Assembly: GCA_019136335.1 (NCBI GenBank)
Contig: JAGVUK010000184.1
Coordinates: 1-27,516 of the forward strand
DNA length: 27,516 nt
Direction of reading: 5' to 3'
Source of the DNA: Methanomicrobiales archaeon
GTDB taxonomy: Archaea; Halobacteriota; Methanomicrobia; Methanomicrobiales; Methanoculleaceae
This document shows positions 21,869-27,516 of the stretch, piece after piece. Made by a program: the position numbers and the translations under genes. The notes beneath the pieces are model-generated. The model ran no database searches and had not been told where the DNA came from. It saw nothing but the letters and a program-made list of their open reading frames with translations. Position 1 is the first letter of the stretch. Each line of letters opens with the position of its first letter.

Positions 21869-23317
21869 ATGAGAGGCGAGGGCGCAAATCCGCCGGTGGT
21901 CTGTCTGGGGTTCGACATTCACTATCCCTGTTACCTCAATCCCGGATTTCGGCCAGATATGGTAAAGGGAAAAAGAAACCCGAAGGACAGTTACTTTAAT
22001 CCGGAGATGAAGGAAGGCCTGGGGCGGGTCATCGACCGATCCTTCCGGCCGGCGACGGAGATCCTCATCGATCTCCTCGACGGCGGGTTCAAGTGTGCCT
22101 TCAGCATCTCCGGGGTGATGGTAGAGCACCTCGAACGATGGTACCCGGAGACGCTCGAACTCATATCCCGTGCGGCAACCCACCAGAACGCCGAAGTCCT
22201 CGCAGAAACCTACTACCACAGCGTCGCCGGGCAGTTCACCGACCTCGAGGAGTTCGTGGACGAACTCCTCATGCATCGCGACCTGATGAAGGAGCACTTC
22301 TCGGCCGTCCCGACCACGTTTGCCCATACCGACTACCCCATCACCCCCGCTACCGCAGAGGCGCTCGCCGGTGCCGGGATCGAGGCGGCTATCATCGAGG
22401 GGGGCGGACCCCCCGCCCCCGAGAGAGACCCAAACCACACCTACACCTACCGGGGCCTCCCGGTCCTCGTCACCCACTGCGACCTCGCCGACGACATCGC
22501 CGTGCGGTTTCCCTGGAGGGAGTGGGACAGGTGGCCGCTGATGGCCGACCGGTATGCGAAATGGCTCGCCGTATCCCCCGGCGACTGCATCACGCTCTTC
22601 CTCGACTACCGTATCTTCGGGGACGTCGTCGGTCCCGAGACGGGTATCCTCGAATTCCTGCATGCGCTCCCGGCAGCCCTTGCCGGGGAGGGGATAACGA
22701 CCGTACATCCGTCAGAAGCTGCGCGGATCATCCCGCCGCGGGGGGATATCGGGGAGACCGGGGAGCCGGGGGGTCCGCAGAGGACCATCCTGCAACAGTC
22801 CGCACTCGAAGCTCTCGAGGAAGCGGGGGGTCTGGTTGCGGATCGGGCGATCTGGCGCTGCCTCCTTGAAACCGACCATATCCGGAGAATGGCCATGCGT
22901 TCGGCCTCGTGCGGAAAACCCCACCACGCCGTCAGCCACCAGGCAACCTACGACTACTTCACCTCGTTTATGCAGATCCTCTCCCACGCCGAAGAACGGT
23001 CTGCAGCCAGCACACGGTCGCCGAAAGCCGCTCTCTCGCTCCGGTGCGTCCCCCCCGATAAGGCGTTCTCCTTCTCGTCATACGACAGGCCGGCCGGGTA
23101 CGCCGCCCACAGCCTGCAGGAACTCACAAACATGCTCGAGTTTACTCCGGACGACGTCATCCGGTACCACGTGGAGCGGGAGGACTTTTACCACTGGATC
23201 GACCAGGTCATCGGCGATACGAAACTGGCGGAGAAGATCCGGGGCGTCGACGACCGCAGCAAGCTCCGTTCAACAATTCAGAATAGGATCGACAGACTAT
23301 GGAAACGTTTAAGATAG
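21869..23317 (+). CDS. GH57 family alpha-amylase/glucanotransferase-like enzyme
   Basis: A 482-residue member of glycoside hydrolase family 57, of the archaeal type related to MJ1611. The N-terminus reads VVCLGFDIHYPCYL; FKCAFSISGVMVEHLERW forms the next barrel strand. VLAETYYHSVAG carries Glu113, the likely nucleophile, and FAHTDYPITPA and VTHCDLADDIAVRFPW follow. LFLDYRIFGD probably carries the second acidic residue. The C-terminal third is helical (THQATYDYFTSFMQILSHAEER, then YAAHSLQELTNMLE). Such enzymes cut or transfer alpha-1,4-glucan chains; the exact activity is unknown. The ATG at 21869 is chosen because of the TATA box 26 bases upstream. Its end overlaps the glycosyltransferase gene by 19 bases. 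Confidence 0.88.
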   Translation: MRGEGANPPVVCLGFDIHYPCYLNPGFRPDMVKGKRNPKDSYFNPEMKEGLGRVIDRSFRPATEILIDLLDGGFKCAFSISGVMVEHLERWYPETLELISRAATHQNAEVLAETYYHSVAGQFTDLEEFVDELLMHRDLMKEHFSAVPTTFAHTDYPITPATAEALAGAGIEAAIIEGGGPPAPERDPNHTYTYRGLPVLVTHCDLADDIAVRFPWREWDRWPLMADRYAKWLAVSPGDCITLFLDYRIFGDVVGPETGILEFLHALPAALAGEGITTVHPSEAARIIPPRGDIGETGEPGGPQRTILQQSALEALEEAGGLVADRAIWRCLLETDHIRRMAMRSASCGKPHHAVSHQATYDYFTSFMQILSHAEERSAASTRSPKAALSLRCVPPDKAFSFSSYDRPAGYAAHSLQELTNMLEFTPDDVIRYHVEREDFYHWIDQVIGDTKLAEKIRGVDDRSKLRSTIQNRIDRLWKRLR

Positions 23318-24450
23318 CATTCTTCTGCTGGGAGTCGCTCCACTCCTCGTTCAAGGTGGGTGGGCTTGCGCCGGCGGCGACTCACCTCGCCGAGCACCTC
23401 GCCCGGAGGGGGCACGAGGTCCACTTCTTCACCCGGGGAGAGCCCGGGGATGCGGATATCAACGGCGTCCACTACCATTACTGCCGCCCTTACGGCGACA
23501 ACATCGTCGAGTACTGCAGGACCATGAGCAACATGCTCGTGGACGCTTTCCGCGCCTGCGACACTCCGGCGTTCGATATCCTCCACTTCCACGACTGGCA
23601 CCTCGTCGAGGCGATGCACATCCTCCGTGACCGAAACACCATCCTCTCTTATCACTCCACCGAGTACGGGCGGCACGGCGGGAACTTCGGCGGGTGGTGG
23701 GAGTTTAAGGAGATATCGGGAAAAGAGTGGTACGGCGGCTACATCGCAAAAGCGGTCACGACCGTCTCGAACTCGACGAAGACCGAGGTGATGTGGCTCT
23801 ACAACGTTCCTGAGTGGAAAGTCACCGTCATCCCAAACGGGATCGATCCCGATGCCTACTACGCCCGGGTCGACCCGGGCGAGGTGAAGAAGCGCTACGG
23901 CATCCACCCGCTCGCGCCCGTCGTCCTCTTCGTCGGGCGCCTCACCTACCAGAAGGGGCCCGATCTTCTCCTCCAGGCCGTACCCCGGATCCTCGCCACA
24001 CGCTGGGATGTGCAGTTCCTCTTCGCTGGCACCGGGGATATGCGCGGCTACCTCGAAGGGATGGCCCACGGCCTTCCCGTGCAGTTCCTCGGCTACATCT
24101 CCGACAGAGAGCACGTCCAACTCCTGAACGCCTGCGATCTCGTCGCCATACCGAGCAGGAACGAACCGTTTGGGCTTGTCCTTACAGAGGCCTGGAGCGC
24201 GGAGCGCTGCGTCGTCGCGACCGATGTCGGGGGGCTCTCCGAGAATATCGACAACTACATGAACGGGATCAAGGTCCCCGTCCGGCCGGACTCGATCGCC
24301 TGGGGGATCTGCCACCTCATCGACGACCCGGCCTACATGCAGAGCCTCGGGAAGGCCGGCCGCCGGAAAGTGATGGAGAAGTTCCGGTGGGCCGTCGTCA
24401 CGGAGAGAACGCTTGGCGTCTACAGGAAGGTTCTTTCCGGCGGCCCCTGA
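23299..24450 (+). CDS. GT4/GT5-type glycosyltransferase, probable glycogen (alpha-glucan) synthase
   Basis: A 383-residue GT-B fold glycosyltransferase. The N-terminal domain starts FKIAFFCWESLHSSF, and Lys19 in KVGGLAPAATHLAEHLARRGHEVHFF matches the K-x-G-G-L sugar-nucleotide motif of glycogen and starch synthases. The C-terminal domain has PNGIDPDAY, VLFVGRLTYQKGPDLLLQAV, and the E-x7-E motif in NEPFGLVLTEAW (Glu289, Glu297). The likely reaction is transfer of glucose from ADP- or UDP-glucose to a growing alpha-1,4 chain; the donor cannot be decided. It overlaps the GH57 gene and is followed by glgB after 16 bases, which is strong support for a glycogen role. Confidence 0.88.
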   Translation: METFKIAFFCWESLHSSFKVGGLAPAATHLAEHLARRGHEVHFFTRGEPGDADINGVHYHYCRPYGDNIVEYCRTMSNMLVDAFRACDTPAFDILHFHDWHLVEAMHILRDRNTILSYHSTEYGRHGGNFGGWWEFKEISGKEWYGGYIAKAVTTVSNSTKTEVMWLYNVPEWKVTVIPNGIDPDAYYARVDPGEVKKRYGIHPLAPVVLFVGRLTYQKGPDLLLQAVPRILATRWDVQFLFAGTGDMRGYLEGMAHGLPVQFLGYISDREHVQLLNACDLVAIPSRNEPFGLVLTEAWSAERCVVATDVGGLSENIDNYMNGIKVPVRPDSIAWGICHLIDDPAYMQSLGKAGRRKVMEKFRWAVVTERTLGVYRKVLSGGP

Positions 24451-24466
24451 TCCTGGAGGGGAAACC

Positions 24467-26398
24467 ATGCAGCAGGCGCCACCAGACATCACGAGGACCC
24501 GGAGTCTCATCACCGACTACGACGTCTACCTCTTCCGGCAGGGGAGCCACTCCCGCCTGTACGACCGGCTGGGATCGCATCCTGCCGTCGCCGACGGCAG
24601 ACGGGGAACCTTCTTTGCGGTCTGGGCGCCGAACGCGGCGGAAGTCTCGGTCATCGGGGACTTCAACGGGTGGGAGGCGGGCAGGAATCCGCTTTCGGCG
24701 CGGAGCGACGATTCCGGCATCTGGGAAGGATTTTTGCCGGATATCGGCCAGGGAGTGCTCTACAAGTACCACATCAGGAGCAGGTACAACGACTACTCCG
24801 TGGAGAAAGGCGACCCGTTCGCCCGCTTCTGGGAGATCCCGCCAAAGACCGCATCCATCGTCTGGGACCTCGCCTACACGTGGCGCGACCGGGCGTGGAT
24901 GCGGGGCCGCGAGGAGGAGAACTCCCCGGACGCCCCGATATCCGTCTACGAGATGCACGCGGGCTCGTGGCGGAAGGTGCCGGAGGAGGGGAACCGGTCC
25001 CTCAGTTACCGGGAGGCGGCAGACGAACTCGCTGAATACCTGGTTGACGCCGGGTTCACCCACGTCGAGTTCCTCCCCATCATGGAGCACCCGTTCTACG
25101 CCTCCTGGGGCTACCAGACGCTCGGCTACTTTGCCCCCACGAGCAGGTACGGCACCCCGCAGGACTTCATGCACCTCATCGATTGCCTCCACCAGCGCGG
25201 GGTGGGGGTGATCCTCGACTGGGTGCCGTCTCACTTCCCCGCCGACGGCTACGGTCTCTCCTACTTCGACGGCACCTACCTCTACGAGCACGCCCTCCCC
25301 GGCCAGCGCTACCACCCCGAGTGGAAGAGTTACGTCTTCAATCTCGCGAGAAACGAGGTCCGGTCGTTCCTCCTGAGCAGCGCCATCTTCTGGCTCGAAC
25401 GCTACCACGCCGATGGTCTCCGGGTCGATGCGGTCTCCTCGATGCTCTACCTCGACTACGCGCGGAGCGCGGGGGAATGGACACCCAACGTCTACGGCGG
25501 GAGGGAGAATCTCGAGGCGATAGGGTTCCTCCGGAAGGTGAACGAGACGGTCCATGCGAACTTCCCGGACGTGCTCGTCATCGCCGAGGAGGCGACCTCC
25601 TGGCCGGGGGTGACCGCCCCGACCGCGACCGGGGGGCTCGGGTTCGACCTGAAGTGGAACATGGGCTGGATGCACGATACTCTGGACTACTTCGTGCTCG
25701 ACCCGGTCTTCCGGAAGTACCGGCCTGACCTCTTCACGTTCAGCATATGGTATGCGTTCAATGAACGCTACGTCCTCCCCCTCTCGCATGACGAGGTTGT
25801 CCACGAGAAGAGTTCGCTCATCGGAAAGATGCCCGGTGACGAGTGGCGGAAACGGGCAAACCTCCGCCTCCTCTACGGGTACATGTTCACCCATCCGGGG
25901 AAGAAACTCCTCTTCATGGGGGGTGAGTTCGGGCAGTGGTCGGAGTGGAGCCATGATGCCGGGCTTGAATGGCACCTCCTGCAGTATCCCTCCCACCAGG
26001 GGATCCTCCGGTGGACCGGGGATTTAAACCGCCTCTACCGCCGCGCACCCGCCCTCCACGAGCGGGACGCCGACCCGGAGGGGTTTGAGTGGGTCGACTT
26101 CTCGGACGTGGAGAAGAGTATCGTCAGTTACCTGCGGCGGGGACGGTCGGCGGACGACGTCGTCCTGGTCGTCTGCAACTGCACCCCGGTCCCGCGCTAC
26201 AACTACCGGGTCGGCGTTCCGTTCGGCGGGTTCTGGGAGGAGGTGCTCAACAGCGATGCGGTCGATTACGGGGGGAGCGGTGTCGGGAACCTCGGGGGGG
26301 TGGAGGCGGAGCAGGTCCCGGTGCACGGCCGGCCGTGGTCGCTCCCGCTCACCCTGCCCCCGCTCGGGGTTGTCATCTTCGCTCCCGAGGGGGCGTGA
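24467..26398 (+). CDS. glgB: 1,4-alpha-glucan branching enzyme (GH13)
   Basis: Makes alpha-1,6 branches in glycogen. The 643-residue product has an N-terminal CBM48 domain (TFFAVWAPNAAEVSVIGDFN) and a GH13 barrel with all four conserved regions: DWVPSHF (from Asp251), DGLRVDAVSSM with nucleophile Asp321, VIAEEATSW with acid/base Glu374, and LSHDEVVH with Asp442. FMGGEFGQWSEW and the C-terminal beta domain (VVLVVCNCTPVPR) are normal for GlgB. The ATG at 24467 is chosen over an earlier in-frame codon because GGAGG stands seven bases ahead of it. The length is slightly below bacterial GlgB because the extra N-terminal CBM is absent. The next GH57 gene follows after two bases. Confidence 0.95.
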   Translation: MQQAPPDITRTRSLITDYDVYLFRQGSHSRLYDRLGSHPAVADGRRGTFFAVWAPNAAEVSVIGDFNGWEAGRNPLSARSDDSGIWEGFLPDIGQGVLYKYHIRSRYNDYSVEKGDPFARFWEIPPKTASIVWDLAYTWRDRAWMRGREEENSPDAPISVYEMHAGSWRKVPEEGNRSLSYREAADELAEYLVDAGFTHVEFLPIMEHPFYASWGYQTLGYFAPTSRYGTPQDFMHLIDCLHQRGVGVILDWVPSHFPADGYGLSYFDGTYLYEHALPGQRYHPEWKSYVFNLARNEVRSFLLSSAIFWLERYHADGLRVDAVSSMLYLDYARSAGEWTPNVYGGRENLEAIGFLRKVNETVHANFPDVLVIAEEATSWPGVTAPTATGGLGFDLKWNMGWMHDTLDYFVLDPVFRKYRPDLFTFSIWYAFNERYVLPLSHDEVVHEKSSLIGKMPGDEWRKRANLRLLYGYMFTHPGKKLLFMGGEFGQWSEWSHDAGLEWHLLQYPSHQGILRWTGDLNRLYRRAPALHERDADPEGFEWVDFSDVEKSIVSYLRRGRSADDVVLVVCNCTPVPRYNYRVGVPFGGFWEEVLNSDAVDYGGSGVGNLGGVEAEQVPVHGRPWSLPLTLPPLGVVIFAPEGA

Positions 26399-26400
26399 CG

Positions 26401-27516
26401 ATGGACCGCGCCATCTGCATCCACGGCCACTTCTACCAGCCCTCACGGGAGAACCCCTGGCTCGGTGATATCGAGGTCCAGCGGTCCGCCGCCCCGTACC
26501 ATGACTGGAACGAACGGGTGGCCGCGGAGTGTTACGGCCCAAACACCGCCGCACGTATCCTTGATGAGGATGGCGTAATCGCGGAGGTCACAAACACCTA
26601 CTCGAGGATCAGTTTCACGGCCGCACCGACGCTTCTCTCCTGGCTCGCGCAGCATCGTCCGGCGGTCTACCGGGCGATCATCGATGCCGACCGGGAGAGT
26701 CGGGAGCGCTACGCGGGCCACGGGTCCGCGATCGCCTCCTGCTACAGCCACCTCATCCTGCCGCTTGCGACCCCGGAGGAGAAACGGACCCAGGTCGCCT
26801 GGGGGGTCCGCGACTTTGCGTCACGGTTCGGCCGGGAGCCAGAAGGGATGTGGCTCCCGGAGACGGCGGTCGATCTCGAGTCCCTGGACCTGATGGCCGG
26901 GGCCGGGATCCGGTTCACGATCCTTGCCCCTCACCAGGCAGGGAAGGTGCGGGCGATCGGGGCGGAGGGCTGGACAGACGCCTCCGGCGGCCGGGTCGAG
27001 ACGCGGATGCCCTACCTCTGCCGTCTCCCCTCGGGCCGGAGCATCGCCATCTTCTTCTACGATGGGGCGATCGCCCGCGACGTCGCGTTCGGGGACCTGC
27101 TCTCCGACGGGCGGCGCTTTTCCGGGCGGCTGCTCGGCGCGTTCTCCCCGGGCAGGGGACGCCCCGAACTCGTGCATATCGCGACCGACGGGGAAACCTA
27201 CGGTCACCACCGCGAGTTCGGGGAGATGGCGCTCGCTTACTGTCTCCGGACCATCGAGGCGCGCCGCGACGTCCGCCTCACGGTCTACGGCGAGTACCTC
27301 GCCGCTCACCCGCCCACGCACGAGGTCGCCGTCCGGGAGGGAACGTCCTGGAGCTGCACCCACGGCGTCGGGCGCTGGCGAGAGGAGTGCGGGTGCCACA
27401 GCGGGGCGCACCCCGGCTGGTCGCAGGCGTGGCGCAGGCTGCTCCGGGAGGCGGTCGCCATGGTCCGCGACGCCCTTGCTCCCCGGTCCGCGGAGGAGCT
27501 CGCGGCCCTCGTCAGA
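26401..27516 (+). CDS. GH57/DUF3536-type glycoside hydrolase, N-terminal part (3' end outside window)
   Basis: The first 372 codons of a second GH57 enzyme, cut by the window edge. The N-terminus ICIHGHFYQPSRENPWLG is the usual GH57 opening with its H-x-H metal-like pair; TNTYSRISFTAAPTLLSWL and GHGSAIASCYSHLILPLA follow. GMWLPETAVDLE holds Glu154, the likely nucleophile, and HIATDGETYGHHREFGEM holds Asp263, the likely acid/base. The family containing DUF3536 usually runs to 700-900 residues, so less than half is seen. It lies two bases after glgB, so it is cotranscribed and probably trims or remodels the branched glucan. Substrate is unknown. Confidence 0.88.
   Translation, partial: MDRAICIHGHFYQPSRENPWLGDIEVQRSAAPYHDWNERVAAECYGPNTAARILDEDGVIAEVTNTYSRISFTAAPTLLSWLAQHRPAVYRAIIDADRESRERYAGHGSAIASCYSHLILPLATPEEKRTQVAWGVRDFASRFGREPEGMWLPETAVDLESLDLMAGAGIRFTILAPHQAGKVRAIGAEGWTDASGGRVETRMPYLCRLPSGRSIAIFFYDGAIARDVAFGDLLSDGRRFSGRLLGAFSPGRGRPELVHIATDGETYGHHREFGEMALAYCLRTIEARRDVRLTVYGEYLAAHPPTHEVAVREGTSWSCTHGVGRWREECGCHSGAHPGWSQAWRRLLREAVAMVRDALAPRSAEELAALVR

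Overview
This is a GC-rich, gene-dense archaeal window, most likely from a methanogen of the order Methanomicrobiales (Methanoculleus-like). The lineage is an inference. It rests on the archaeosine genes tgtA and arcS, a type-A-like archaeal RNase P RNA, short archaeal TATA boxes about 26 nt upstream of leaderless or near-leaderless starts, a COG3620-type HTH+CBS regulator, and an archaellin-like protein. No plasmid, phage, CRISPR or insertion-sequence gene was seen.

Layout. 1-2.5 kb: the 3' end of chorismate synthase (aroC), a decayed PIN-domain fragment and a possible 25-residue membrane peptide, then aroD and proC on the minus strand. 2.6-5.9 kb: a long U32-peptidase-family protein and triosephosphate isomerase. 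5.9-6.6 kb: a repeat-filled gap. 6.6-8.7 kb: an HTH+CBS regulator, a small unknown protein, the RNase P RNA gene (minus strand, easily missed) and an archaellin-like protein. 8.8-12.4 kb: an AMMECR1-tgtA-arcS operon for archaeosine in tRNA, closed by a clear terminator. 13-15.9 kb: a YbjQ-family protein with a small membrane protein (minus), and an NfnAB/SudBA-like flavoprotein pair. 16.4-20.1 kb: an MFS exporter convergent with an AdiA-type arginine/lysine decarboxylase. 20.8-27.5 kb: a GNAT acetyltransferase, then a tight glycogen-type operon of GH57, GT4 synthase, GlgB branching enzyme and a second GH57 cut by the window edge.

The most unusual content is non-coding. Five of the largest gaps (near 1.6, 6.3, 12.8, 16.1 and 20.4 kb) carry related GC-rich mosaic repeats in both orientations. 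They share end modules that form imperfect inverted repeats and an internal hairpin whose central four bases differ between two copies yet stay self-complementary. A second, separate palindromic element family with CTTCGCGGC-type arms lies beside some of them. Nothing shows that they are mobile or functional, but they are the best candidate here for something not described.

How the genes connect: TgtA inserts preQ0 into tRNA and ArcS completes archaeosine; the GT4 enzyme and GlgB build a branched alpha-glucan while the GH57 enzymes probably trim or remodel it; the flavoprotein pair would link ferredoxin and NADP(H) pools.
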